A stretch of 64,000 bases of DNA from Ciona intestinalis (lineage: Eukaryota > Chordata > Ascidiacea > Phlebobranchia > Cionidae), in NCBI RefSeq assembly GCF_000224145.3, contig NC_020169.2, positions 2,988,986 through 3,052,985 on the forward strand, in the 5' to 3' direction. Shown here piece by piece: positions 47,801 through 58,885 of the stretch. Each line of letters starts with the position of its first letter. The first letter of the stretch is position 1. The translations under genes and the position numbers were made by a program. The notes beneath the pieces are model-generated. The model saw only the letters and a program-made list of their open reading frames with translations, did no database searches and was not told where the DNA came from.

Positions 47801-48526
47801 AAAAAACAGGAAGTAAAGATAAAACAACAGCAATTAGGACTCACTTTAAACAAACCTAAAAGTCTTATGCCTATAAGAGGCATACGCATTACTCCCAACA
47901 AACAACATTTCAGAATAAGTCTTTTAATAAATACAAGTATTAACATATGACCTGTTGTTAACTAATGCAATGTTTATTTACCCCCAACTAACAACATACC
48001 AGAATAAGTATTTTAATATATATAAATATGACCTTTTGTTTAGCTAATGCAATGTTTATATCTTGTATCCATGTATCGACAACTGGTGGCAACCCCTGAG
48101 GAGCGGTTACAAATGCCCAGCTTAGGATTTTGTTCAGCCAGGCTAGGTCATGTACAGAAGTCGACTCTATAACAAAGAAAATTAGATGTCAACAGATTGA
48201 ACAGTAAAAAATTTACAAAATTAGGTTATATTACCGTTATTAGATGCTGTAGATTTAGGAGAGCTTTTTACAAATGTTGTTTTAGATGACCTGAAAATCA
48301 AACAATAATTATTAAATATTTAATATTGCAACTGATTACACTGTTTAACCTACCTTGGTTGGGTAAACAAGATATAGATTAGCACCAGGGCCAAAATGAC
48401 TGTTAGTATGTGCAATGAGGGAGAATAAAGAGAAGACAACATGCTGATGAACCCATTCTCACTTGGCACGATTGTATTTGAAAGAAAATGTTTGAACTTT
48501 TGAAGAATTGCTGCAATAAACGCCAT
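41829..48526 (-). CDS. C2CD2/C2CD2L (TMEM24)-like lipid-transfer protein
   Basis: Many short exons from ATG 48526 to the stop at 41829. Residues about 25-55 give one N-terminal membrane anchor (LTVILALVLIYILF). The following exons resemble the SMP-type lipid-binding module of C2CD2/TMEM24, including SEMGFLITVQETLGSKVF and TIAEALKDVILSSVF, the counterpart of TIEELIEDAIVS in human C2CD2L. The long middle is Ser/Thr-rich (SLGSLSSITRTPSGRG). The C-terminus is basic (KKKSGSMTKLFSRMTRSGKK), like the membrane-binding tail of TMEM24. By family knowledge this anchors ER-plasma membrane contacts and carries phosphoinositides. No convincing complete C2 domain was read. A 59-base N run interrupts the exon at about 46604-46725, so part of that exon and its 5' splice site are missing. 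Several exon borders are approximate. Confidence 0.72.
44058..44152 (+). repeat. Interspersed repeat family 2, copy e
   Basis: The clearest copy: cctcgcgtagctggaaaacg, acagtcattataacaccgga, tacacctcgtgctagcttac and gagttaccatgt. Intron of the C2CD2-like gene. Confidence 0.65.
45213..45285 (+). repeat. Third short repeat, copy b
   Basis: acatacccacaatgccagca then gcattgagccttgaacc, closely like 25275-25345. Intron of the C2CD2-like gene. Confidence 0.4.
46317..46503 (+). mobile_element. MITE-like inverted-repeat element, copy 6
   Basis: Begins tatagcaaggtagggaagtg and ends gtgtcccatcctacctatta; interior gatttggtagtgaacaataa. Just left of the N gap in the C2CD2-like gene. Confidence 0.65.
46545..46603. 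other. Assembly gap (59 N)
   Basis: A run of N adjoins coding sequence of the C2CD2-like gene that reads open right up to the gap, so an exon end is lost. Confidence 0.99.
47110..47390 (+). repeat. Intronic tandem duplication of about 130 bp
   Basis: Two neighbouring blocks share caacaattactatattcaca and a caatttcccaatcca/gctttccaagcca-type segment before gacatattt. Intron of the C2CD2-like gene. Confidence 0.65.
47855..48062 (+). repeat. Tandem duplication overlapping an exon edge
   Basis: Two copies of about 105 bp share aacaacat, cagaataagt, ttttaata, atatgacct and ctaatgcaatgtttat. The right-hand copy includes the exon edge coding NIALAKQK; the left-hand copy is intronic. Confidence 0.65.
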
Positions 48527-48880
48527 ATTTCTGTTTTATTCAAATGTTTTCAGTTTTTTGTTTTTACCATCCTATGTTGTAAATTGTAAACTGTAAAAAA
48601 AGTCAAAATTATTCACCAGAATTGAACATCATGATTTAAATGATTTTTGGCAGTTTTGAATTCCCTGTATGAGGCAGTGTTAAAAAATACATACAACAAA
48701 TTTACATGAAAAAAACATGCAGACAACTGATTGCCATTTAGGTCCATTGATAAAAGTAAATTTTACGCACAATGCGTTTACAACAAAAACTGTCATAACA
48801 AAAACATACTCATAGCCCAAACCACTTCGAGCAATTTTAAACTAGCATAATAATAATACATAAACCAAATAATCCTAAAT
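48527..48880. other. Short POLR1B to C2CD2-like spacer
   Basis: 354 bp between the POLR1B stop and the next start on the same strand. On the minus strand a T-rich stretch ending in AG (ttttttacag) lies about 65 bp upstream of the C2CD2-like ATG, a possible 5' UTR or spliced-leader acceptor. Confidence 0.4.
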
Positions 48881-51800
48881 TTACTCAACAGACAGAATAG
48901 TTTTAATGTTCATTGCAGCAAGTTCATTGACGAGATATCTGTACACAAATGGAATATCAACAAGCACGATATGATCGCCTGTATGGCACGCTCTGCATAT
49001 CCATTTTTGTTCAGATAAATGTACATGTGTCCCGTCTTGCTCCTTTTCTATCATGGTAGTAAGAAGACTACCGCATTTTTCGCACAAGCGGGCTTTGGAG
49101 CAATCTGAACTTGTCAGAAGTCGATCGTATAGAAGCATAGCACAACCATGGGCAAGCAGAGCATCTCTTTCCATCTCCCCGAACCGGATACCACCTGCAC
49201 GTTTCCTTCCTTTCACTGGTTGTTGTGTGATCATGTCCACAGGGCCAGTTGTTCTCACTTGGAACTTATCAGACACCATGTGCCTAAGTCGTTGGTAATA
49301 AACGATCCCAATAAAAATTTGAGCCTCCATTTCAAGGCCACTGACACCACTGTACATTGTTTCTGTTCCATAATAATTGTATCCAGCTTCTGTTAAAAGA
49401 TCGCCGAAAAACTCAATCGCTGGTTTATCCTCAGTGAAAGTAAAAGGCGTTGCATCGTAGCAATGCCCATGCATAGCAGCTGATTTTCCAGCCATACTTT
49501 CAATCATCATTCCTATTGTCATACGAGATGGAAAACCATGAGGGTTAAATACGATATCAGGAAACATTCCACTCTCAGTGAAGGGGAGATTCGCCATCGG
49601 CCATTTCTGAGAACAAATACCTTTTTGTCCATGTCGACTTGCAAACTTGTCGCCAATAATGGGGTTTCTTTGCACTCTTAAAACAATGGATACTCTTTTA
49701 AAGTGACCCGTACCAGCATTATTACTCAGTACTCTAACACTGTCAACATAACCAGTTTCTTGACCTGAGTACTTTACAACTTTCATTTCAGAATTACTAT
49801 GGTCAATATAGCTGTAATAATTGTCACCAGTAAGCAGTCTCTGCCCAACAGCAGGGAGTCCATCTGCTCCCAAATTCAGATCAGGAAATCGATCATCTTT
49901 TGGATTTGTGCCAAATGTTACGTTAACGGTTCTATCGCCCACTTTTGAAGATAAATCAATAAGATCGGTTTTGTAAATAGTTCCATACGCGAATCCACGG
50001 TCAAAACTCCCCTTGTTTAATATCATGGCATCCTCCATGTCGTAACCCGTATAACTGATCACTGCTACCACTGCATTTTGACCAAATGGAAAGTTATCCA
50101 TTTTGTAGTGATCATACATGTATGGTCTTACCAATGCTGCTTGTGGAGTTTGAATTCTGTACAGCTTGTTGTCAGCCCTGTATGCAATTGCCTGGCACGG
50201 TGTACCCATTGTTTGCTTACCCATTTGGCACTGGTACATATTTCTTGGTGACTGGTTGAAGTCAGAGTAAGGTGTCAGTGACGCAACAGCACTTAGTATA
50301 GAATGCTGGCTCAGTTCTTGATGCGTTGTCATTTTGTGAGCTTCTTCAGGTATGATGCAGATGTTCATGTAGACTTGTTCAAACGAACCAATCATTTCAA
50401 CAGTGCCTGTGATGAGGTTCATGACAGGACGAACCATTCTTGCTTCTTGTGACATGAGATACAGGCCAGGATACTGAGTGGGTTTTCCAGTGTATTCAAT
50501 TAGGCAAATTTCAAGAGTAATAGGAACGTTATCCTGTCCTCGTGCCTTTTTACAACGAATTACATTTACTGCTTGGTGGCCTTGGTGTACAGGCATCCAA
50601 CCGATTAGTTTGCCATCAAGTATAACTGGATAAAACTTGCCAAAGCCAGCAACCTCACTTGTGGTTGGGGAAAGCATGCCCAACCGATTAAGTAAAGGGA
50701 GCATCGCATCGTTTGATGGGGGATGTGTCACAATTTCACAAAGAAAACTCATGTGATTCATGAGACCACATGGTGAGCCATCAGGAGTATGCACGGGACA
50801 GAGGAAGCCCCATGATTCTGGAAGTAGTTTTCGCACAGTTGTCGTTCTCATTTGAGCAAAAAATGCTCCTCTATGGATGCAACGAAAGTGAGATATATAT
50901 CGCATGTAGTTCAACTTATCAGCAATCACGGTAAGTCCTGCAAACTGCATGAGTCCTAAACCTGTGTTGGACACAAGGGTACCTGTAGCAAGCAGATAAC
51001 TCATAGCACTAGTAACGTCGGGCACACTAGACATGCTGTTTTGTATGAGCACTGAACTCAAGCCCGGAATGGCAGTTTTTGCTTTTGCTGCTGTTGCTTT
51101 TCTTAGAACAACTCTGGACAGTGTAAGCAACCAAAGATTAAGTTTTTCTTTTATGACCATTTGAAATAAATGACCTGGAAGCAGAACTTCCTGGTTTTGC
51201 ACAGAGTCCGCATCATCGGGCATGCATTTTCCCAAAGCAAGGTCGAATACTTTTCTTGTCATAAAAGAAATTAGTCGAAACTTATCCTCATTAGAATCCA
51301 AATGAATAAGAACATGATGTTTTAGCATGAAATGAGCAATGTCTGTATCACTATACCAACTTGCCCGGTTTAATTTTATTCTGAATTTTTCGCCCAAGTA
51401 CCGTAGAAAATCTTTTTGTTCAAACAAATTGTATGCTTGTGCTTGCCGAAGCATGTTTTGCACACAGCAGGTGAAGTAAGTGTCATCCTCTTTAGTTTTG
51501 ATGAGCTCTTTATAGATATCCCTGTCTGAAAACGGCACTAGAGCTTTTAGAATAAGCACAAGTGGAAGAAAAAACATTTCTTTCCGATGATACACACAGA
51601 TAGTAACCGTTCCATTGCTAAGATAATGAAGAACAAATGGTGCAGTTGTTTGGTCTTCAGTCATTGAGCGTACGGACACACCAAACTCTGTGTAATTTTG
51701 TCCACGGTTCTTCCAAGAAGGCCGAACTATTCCAACAGGATAATTCCTCCTCTGCATGATGAGCATTCGGACGACTTTCTCATTTCCGTTGACAACAAAA

Positions 51801-52315
51801 TAACCTCCCATCTCTTGCTCTTCTTCCTGCTTCTCAACCAGCTCTTTCGGACTTAACCCATGGAGGTTGCATCTATCCGACTTTACCATGATTGGAATGG
51901 TACCGAGGCATCTTGGTATTGTTCCCTGCTTCATCCCGTTGATTTCAAAAGACAATGAAGCTTGAATTTTTGCTTGGTAAGTAGCCCCACGCTGCCTACA
52001 TTCAGAAGGGTAAACTTGCGTTGTTCTGCAGTTTCTAAACCCATCTTCAATTTTGGGTTTTTCGACAGATATATCAGTAAATGAAAGCGCGAGTCTGTCA
52101 TTATTGATAAGCACTTCCAATGGAGCAAGTCCTTTAGCAAGGAGTTTCACACCATCGTTAACAAACCAATTGAATGAATCTACATGAGGTCTTGTGAGGT
52201 CCTGTATAGGAGGGTGTTGAGCTTCTTCAGGTTTCCCATAATTCAACTTCGTCAAATTCTTTAAAGATGGTTCTGTAACCCTTGGCAGTTTTGATTGTAA
52301 AGGTATTGAAGGCAT
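48881..52315 (-). CDS. POLR1B: RNA polymerase I second-largest subunit
   Basis: Second-largest catalytic subunit of nucleolar RNA polymerase I, which makes pre-rRNA. One uninterrupted frame of 1144 residues; human is 1135. Hallmarks in order: YFVVNGNEKVVRMLIMQRRN, LNYMRYISHFRCIHRGAFFA, LPESWGFLCPVHTPDGSPCG, YTGYDMEDAMILNKGSFDRG, GDKFASRHGQKGICSQKWP and the C-terminal zinc site CEKCGSLL ... CRACHTGD. The RCIHRGAFFAQMRTTTVRKL form is Pol I type rather than Pol II or III. The start MPSIPLQSKLP is the first ATG of the frame. The complete absence of introns in a 3.4-kb animal POLR1B is unusual. Confidence 0.96.
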   Translation of the reverse strand: MPSIPLQSKLPRVTEPSLKNLTKLNYGKPEEAQHPPIQDLTRPHVDSFNWFVNDGVKLLAKGLAPLEVLINNDRLALSFTDISVEKPKIEDGFRNCRTTQVYPSECRQRGATYQAKIQASLSFEINGMKQGTIPRCLGTIPIMVKSDRCNLHGLSPKELVEKQEEEQEMGGYFVVNGNEKVVRMLIMQRRNYPVGIVRPSWKNRGQNYTEFGVSVRSMTEDQTTAPFVLHYLSNGTVTICVYHRKEMFFLPLVLILKALVPFSDRDIYKELIKTKEDDTYFTCCVQNMLRQAQAYNLFEQKDFLRYLGEKFRIKLNRASWYSDTDIAHFMLKHHVLIHLDSNEDKFRLISFMTRKVFDLALGKCMPDDADSVQNQEVLLPGHLFQMVIKEKLNLWLLTLSRVVLRKATAAKAKTAIPGLSSVLIQNSMSSVPDVTSAMSYLLATGTLVSNTGLGLMQFAGLTVIADKLNYMRYISHFRCIHRGAFFAQMRTTTVRKLLPESWGFLCPVHTPDGSPCGLMNHMSFLCEIVTHPPSNDAMLPLLNRLGMLSPTTSEVAGFGKFYPVILDGKLIGWMPVHQGHQAVNVIRCKKARGQDNVPITLEICLIEYTGKPTQYPGLYLMSQEARMVRPVMNLITGTVEMIGSFEQVYMNICIIPEEAHKMTTHQELSQHSILSAVASLTPYSDFNQSPRNMYQCQMGKQTMGTPCQAIAYRADNKLYRIQTPQAALVRPYMYDHYKMDNFPFGQNAVVAVISYTGYDMEDAMILNKGSFDRGFAYGTIYKTDLIDLSSKVGDRTVNVTFGTNPKDDRFPDLNLGADGLPAVGQRLLTGDNYYSYIDHSNSEMKVVKYSGQETGYVDSVRVLSNNAGTGHFKRVSIVLRVQRNPIIGDKFASRHGQKGICSQKWPMANLPFTESGMFPDIVFNPHGFPSRMTIGMMIESMAGKSAAMHGHCYDATPFTFTEDKPAIEFFGDLLTEAGYNYYGTETMYSGVSGLEMEAQIFIGIVYYQRLRHMVSDKFQVRTTGPVDMITQQPVKGRKRAGGIRFGEMERDALLAHGCAMLLYDRLLTSSDCSKARLCEKCGSLLTTMIEKEQDGTHVHLSEQKWICRACHTGDHIVLVDIPFVYRYLVNELAAMNIKTILSVE

Positions 52316-53231
52316 TTGTAAAGGTTAATGCCCTGAAAAACAAACATATGCAATATTGTAAGTTACAAGTTAAGATATAACATTATAGGCCACCTACGCT
52401 ATACTGCTCTTACCTAGTATATATTATATATATAGTATTACAGTAATAGTAAGTCTATAGGACAGCTCGAGTTCACATTGGAACAAAAGTACTGTACTGT
52501 AAGACTATTTACTACATTAATATAGATCTAAGTTAAGTACCAATATAACAGCTACATTAACGATCTAACAGGGTCAGAGATAGACGAAGTCATAACCCTC
52601 TCACTTTATCGCGTTTTAACAACCTTCGATTGCTTGCAGCCTAAAGCAAGTTACGTTAAGGAGCTGTATTTTTAGTCGTTAAACATATGTTAACCTACGG
52701 TGGGACACCGGTATTGTCTAAATACGATCATACTTTTGTTTTTAGCAGGGTAAGAATCCCAGGTATTCCACGAGCATGGCGCAGAACGCAAGCATTTCTC
52801 TCCCAATATGATATTTATTCATGATTTCTATTCACGTTCGGCAGCTTTTGGTGTTTACGCGCAACAATTTTAATAAACAGACGCTATTAAAAAACGGAAG
52901 TAAACGAGTACTACGTGTTTTAATATTGTTATTATTTAAAAGCGTTTGTAATTTAAAATATTAGTTTGTTTTAAAAAGTCGTTAAATTGGATTCTGCTAC
53001 AAAGATTGTCGTGAAATGTAAATAAAAATTAACTTAAGCCATAAAAATAAAAAGACATAATAACCAAGACGTGAAAATATTATACATAAGGAATTTAAAA
53101 TAAAGTTTTATTTTTACTATTTCTATTGTTTTAGCATGGCAACGGGATTCCCCGAAGCTGCAACTGAAGCTGATCTTCGTTTTTATTTTTTGTGCTGTGT
53201 TTGTCTAGCTCTATAAGAATATATTAGAGAT
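52316..53231. promoter_or_regulatory. Divergent POLR1B/FAM227 intergenic region
   Basis: About 0.9 kb between opposite start codons, with both promoters by position. No clear core-promoter motif recognised. Confidence 0.4.
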
Positions 53232-56200
53232 ATGCCGACTAAAAAAACAATCTCTAAACTCATAAATGAGAATGAAAAAGAAACGGTTAAAATACCAGTA
53301 AAAGAAATACCTCACCCCCCAGTTACCTTCGAAGAATTTTTGGAGTTTGAAAAAGTGGTAAGATGTTCAAAAGTACATTTGAAGTTGCATTTTAGACTTT
53401 TTCTCAAAGTTCTTATATATTGTGAGTTTAAATGTTTATATACAGAGTGAAAATTAAAAAAAAATTCTTGCATTATAATAGTAAATATAAATTAAGTTCT
53501 TTTAAATGGCATTTTTTGTTGAACTTTTTAAACCAACAATTTGAACAGGATGACTGGCCACAAGCTCTTACATCTGAATCAGTTCTTGATTTAAGTGAAG
53601 TTCCCAGAATTTGGTCAAAAGAAGAAATTATTGATGACTTGCAGAAGAGTGCTCGTGAGTAACAGTTGTTATGAGATACCTAAACTAAATGTTTGATCAA
53701 CACAAAACCTGAACAACAACAAAAAATATATATTTTTAATAAAACTATCCTTGTAAATAATATAGTTTATAACATTTCTCTCTCTAAAACTGAGTTTGAC
53801 CACTTTTTGTAAATTTGATTTGAAGGGGTATTGCAGAATAACATTACACCATAAAAAAGTCTTGTAGATGCAATAGTTCATATTATTTTTGAGTTAGACA
53901 AATTTAAGAGTTAGATAAAACACCATTTTCCAACGCTTTTTATAAATTAAATTAATAACTATCACAGGTTAACATTATACCCAAATCCTACTTTAAAATT
54001 ATATTTTATGAGGTCTTCTGACAAGGCATGTTACCAGACCTGGTATATATAGGCTAGATTGTGCATTAACCATAGTTTGAAAAAAAAAACTGCTTTTTAT
54101 ATATAGCTTTTGAATTGGAAAGTTTGGACAAAATGGAAATTGTACTGGATGAGTTCTGTGATAGATTAATGTATTTCTCATCCTATATAACAAGCCCAGA
54201 GGATCGACCGTCAAGGATTCCTGACAATTTGTTTCATGCACCAAGAAAAGGTTGGTTGTGTCAGAATTCTACTTTAGATTTAGTGGTTTAATCACAACTG
54301 GGAAAAACGGGGTAGGCATTAATATTTAGTATAATAGAGTTATACTATATCTTCCGTGCAAGTATAGCCATTTGGCAAGCTGGTGTTCAATGAACTATAC
54401 TTGTTTATAGGGGATAAACTTATCTCATGCATAATTTTTATACATCTGGAGTGGCACAAACAAAGCTTAATTTATAACATTTTTTTTCGTTGGCGTTTGC
54501 ACAAATATTATAAAAAAACTATTACTTTGCAGAGATTTTAGAAAAAGCTTCTGAATTTGATGCAGTTCGCTTGCATCACAGTCGTCGGAAAAAGAAAAAA
54601 GATGTGAAAGAAGTGCTTGCTGAAGCAGAACAAGCATCACGAACACGAAATATTGATGTGAGTTTTCACGTGACTGTTCCATTTATGCACTATTTATTTT
54701 TGATATATTTGGGTATACTCGTTAAAAGGATACGAAACTCAGTTTTGTTTTATTGTAAACAGATGGTTCTTCCTAAGTTGAATCTGAAATACCAATTTTC
54801 TGTTAAAACTTTACAACTTTTAAATTTATCATCATTTCTATTTATTTAATATATTGGTTTTATGGGCATTGAAGTCAATTATGTTTTAATTGGTGAACAG
54901 ATAGTTCTTAATGAGCTCAATGTTCGGTACTAATTTTTCTCAAAAACCCCAGAAATTTTTAGTTATCATTATTTATATTTCGTGACATCACTGGTGCTTC
55001 TTATTTGAGTACGATCACTTTTTCTTTTGATGCTTTTTCATTAATTATTAGTTTATTGATTAAAGTAGTCTGGTGTATTGATTAGACTTAACCGTTTTAC
55101 CTTTCATGTAATGTTCATCTTGTCTTAAATAACCTTTGGTGTGTCTGGTGTACTGTAATAAGTGTAATATATATTTATATAGTACAGTGGGGGTAGATAG
55201 GACACTTTTTCATTTCATTTTCTCGTCCGATTTGGTAGTAAACAAAGAACATTCAAAGAATTATAAAATCTTATTCTCACGGCTCCCATATACCGTTGTT
55301 AATTATTTTAAAAGTAGTCCCATCTTTCTTTACCCTACTACATAAGTACATACATATTCCTTTAACTAAATCTATAATTTTTATAGTTTTAACTTTAATT
55401 GATTTGTATTGCTTTACATATTGTTAATCTCATTATATGCAGTATGTTAACTTTCCTGGATTCCGACCAAAGGAATTGACAGAGTTGCCAAGCCAGCTTG
55501 AAGCTCCACAGCTGTTAAACAAAGTAACAGAAGCTCAATCTTTTAATGTAAGCAGTTGTGTTACATAACATACCAAGTTTGTTTTTATCTTTTTAAATAC
55601 ATTAATGTCAGGTTAATTAAAAAAATGAACAGAAGGATTATCAACAAAATAAAAGTTGTTATACACACGCTGCTGGTAAAGACTACTTGAGTAAAAGTGT
55701 CAAAAAAGAGGATGGTTACTAAGTGGGGTAAGATGGGACACCTTTAGCACATAATATCCAAAAATCCTGATCGAGTTTTAAACAATTAAAAACGGTCTAT
55801 GGGAGTCATAAGGATATAGTTTTATAATTCTTTGAACGTTCTTAGTTTACTACTAAATGCGACATAAAAATAAAGTTAAAAGTGTCCCATCTTTCCCCAC
55901 CCCTACTGTATATATGTTTCTTAATATTTTATGTTGTTCCTGCTTTTTTCCAGAGAGGTTTCCTTCAGTTATGGAAAAAGTTGTTTTATTCCGAAGCCTC
56001 GATCGCTGTCATGCAAGATACGTTCTGGTGGTTCTTTCTAGAAAACTTTGAGGTGGGAAAGGAAAATATTTAAAATTGCATACTGTTATATATAAAACAG
56101 TGTATAAAACTCTCTTATAACATACTCAAAGTCATTGTTTGTTAAAATACTTTAAAATAAAAGAAAAAGATAAACTCTATACATTAGTGGCAATTGGTTA

Positions 56201-57348
56201 ACCCTGGCTTAAATTTTAGTCCTATGATGTGTCCCCCACATCTTAACTCGCAAGTTACGAGGTGTATAAAACATAACACCTGTGTTATAACGACTATTGT
56301 TTCCGGCCACACGAGGATAAAGCAAGTTACATTCATTCATTTATTACATCAATAAATATTAAATATCTCTTTTTTTGACATTCATTCCAGCACAACACAC
56401 ATGCCCAGGACAAGTTATTCACCAGAATTGCTGATAGTTACATTGCTCTCTTCTTTAGTGCACATCCAGACATAAGAGACAAATTTTTCAAGGTAAATTT
56501 TTGGCTTGAAACTGTCAAATAAAAGTACAAACAAAACAAAGGAAAAAAAGACAAAAAAAAAGGAATTCAGTTTTTTTTTCACAGCTATAAAAAAATTGAT
56601 TTTTACCCCAAAAATGCAAATTTTGGTCCTTTACTCTGAAATTTAAATGAAGCCTAATAAGGTATAACACTGCTACATTCTTGCTGAATGGCAAAAGTAA
56701 ATTTGGTTCTATAAAATATCATTTATAACATATACTTTTGCAACATTTGTTCTTTGAAAGACACAACAATTTATTAGGTGTCAATTTCTCATATTTATCT
56801 ATAGGAATATCCGCGATGTCTTGCGCAAGTCGTCTATCTCACATTTTGTGAAGCATTTCCTGAATCTTCTGATCGAATGACCGAACAATTTGTTTCCGAA
56901 CTTGCGAACCTAACTTCAGAGTGGATAGCAGGTGGGAGCATTTGTATGCACGATAGTAATACCTTTTTTCTGACTTTTTGGACCATTTTTTTGCTTTTAA
57001 GCATAAATGGCATATGAATATGGTTTTAACTGAAAGCGTGTGTTAACAACTGTTGTTTTGTCACTAAATCCTGTCTTTTTGTTTAAATATTTCTAGATAT
57101 TCGATCTTTTTATACACAGACTGTCTTTTCATTTAAATCAAAGGTAAACCTAAACACTCATTTTAAATTAAGGTGTTAAGCCACCAGTAACCGAATGGCG
57201 GAAGTGGCCGTGGGAAAAATTAGGTCACAAACCTGAAGACCTGGTCGGCGGAACAAACGTCATTTTAAACGACCGCGCGGGGGCGCCCGGGAGCCGCGGG
57301 GCACCAGACTTCGCAAAAGAACGTAAGTTTTGTATATTTATAAATTAA
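53232..57348 (+). CDS. FAM227A/B family protein
   Basis: Member of the FAM227 family, expressed mainly in ciliated and testis tissue in vertebrates, function unknown. The first exons are 53232-53357 (MPTKKTISKLINENE) and 53549-53654; further exons continue in phase to about 57324. The FAM227 core is clear: LDEFCDRLMYFSSYI, YVNFPGFRPKELTELPSQ, LWKKLFYSEASIAVMQDTFW, FFSAHPDIRDKFFK and YPRCLAQVVYLTFCEAFPES, then PPVTEWRKWPWEKLGH. The last exon read, from 57181, is strikingly GC-rich. It either runs to a stop at 57348 or splices after DFAKE to exons not found. Lies tail-to-tail with an FGF gene, as FAM227B does with FGF7 in human. Confidence 0.82.
55178..55341 (+). mobile_element. MITE-like inverted-repeat element, copy 7
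   Basis: Begins agtacagtgggggtagatag and ends catctttctttaccctacta; interior gatttggtagtaaacaaaga. FAM227 intron. Confidence 0.7.
55716..55912 (-). mobile_element. MITE-like inverted-repeat element, copy 8
   Basis: Opposite orientation: actaagtggggtaagatggg at the left, gtcccatctttccccacccc at the right. Only about 375 bp from copy 7, in the next FAM227 intron. Confidence 0.75.
56236..56333 (-). repeat. Interspersed repeat family 2, copy f (inverted)
   Basis: Reverse-orientation copy: aactcgcaagttacgaggtg, ataacacctgtgttataacg and gtttccggccacacgaggat. FAM227 intron. Confidence 0.65.
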
Positions 57349-58885
57349 TTAGGAAAAACTAAACTACACAATTTTTATATTGAAATATTTATTTTCTATT
57401 TTGATCGGATACATCGCACATTCGCGCATGTACCGTTACCCTATACATACAGACACGCACGATGACCATATAAAAGCAATCTCGGTAAAATGTTCAAAAA
57501 TATCACCGCTTTAATCACACTCGTTCATTCTCGTTGTTGTTTACAAATTCATTAAACAAGTTTAAATCAGTCCCAGTGTCTATAAGAGAATGAAGGTATA
57601 AGCATTATGTATGGAGACTTGAATATATGCAAGAAACTTATCGAAGCTGGGGTGATGATCACTTCAAGTCGCAGTTGCCATACATTGTCAGTTAGCTATG
57701 TCACTGAAGGTGTTTCTATGCGAGGTAGATGCAGTCCGTGAATTATGATGCCAGGTTTTACATAGCAAGCAATAAAGCTTGGGCATTCCTTAGTAGTTAG
57801 TTAAGTTTTGTGGTAATAAGCCAACTCTGGTCTAAATCCTAGGTCTCATGGCGTGCCTGACCGTAGTACTGTATACATACACAAAATGTCTTTATAGAAG
57901 TACTGACAATTTGATAAGGATCAGCTTTCGCCTGGATTAACACAGATCGTTTAGCTAGTGTATACGATTTTGCATTGGAAGCAGGTTGTCTTTATATGTA
58001 CTTTATAAGAGGTGTAGGCCTTATAGCACACAGTTGTTCAAAAGCGATTGTTCAATTGTATTGTATAAGGCAGCTACATTTATCAAACGACAGACAACTT
58101 AAATATAACAAGAAGACATTGAAGTAGGAACGCAGTTTATAGAAAGAAGAACAAAAATGAACGCGCAAGGGCGCTTGAAGAAGTAGCAAGAATGCGTTTA
58201 AATATACGAACTACATAAGCGATATAAATAAAAGCGATAAAAGTCCAAAACTAAGAATCATTTGGACCAACTACGACTCGGCAATGCTGTGTGTGCACTT
58301 GATGTAACGGTATAGGACACGGCAGAGAAAAAATAAGCGGGAATAAAATGTGAAAGCGGGAACTTTTTTGTATCGGATTTTTTTTCAAATATCGGTCAGG
58401 AAGTTATAAATGAAAGAAATGTTCTGTTTCAGAATAGACGTTTCTGATGAGTGAATGGCGTAAAATAAATTAGAGTTTATGCAGTAAAAATCAAATGGGG
58501 ACTTCATAGTAAATTGTATGTAAGAAACTGAAGCACTTTTGTACCAAAACATTGCATGTTGCGACATCTGTAGTGTGCAACTATCACGTAACAAGTTGTC
58601 GTTCGTTTTAGCTAATTCAGTCGCACGCTGAGCATGCATCGTCACAAACCATGTGTGATGCTATAGCAGAAAGCTGAAATAAATACACGAATGACGTTTT
58701 AAATTATATTCGCTGCAACAGCGCAATGGATTTTGAGTACAGGGAACTTTCGACCAGACATTTTAATGTATTCCGCAATGGTGGTCCGAATTTATAACTT
58801 TTTCGCAATAATTTGATATGAATGCAATAACTTTAATCCGGATTCATTCCTTTTCGTTGTGTGTTTGATCACTTTAATAATCGAC
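57349..58885. other. FAM227-FGF spacer
   Basis: About 1.5 kb between the last FAM227 exon read and the FGF stop codon. No exon recognised on either strand, though a terminal FAM227 exon could be hidden here. Confidence 0.4.
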
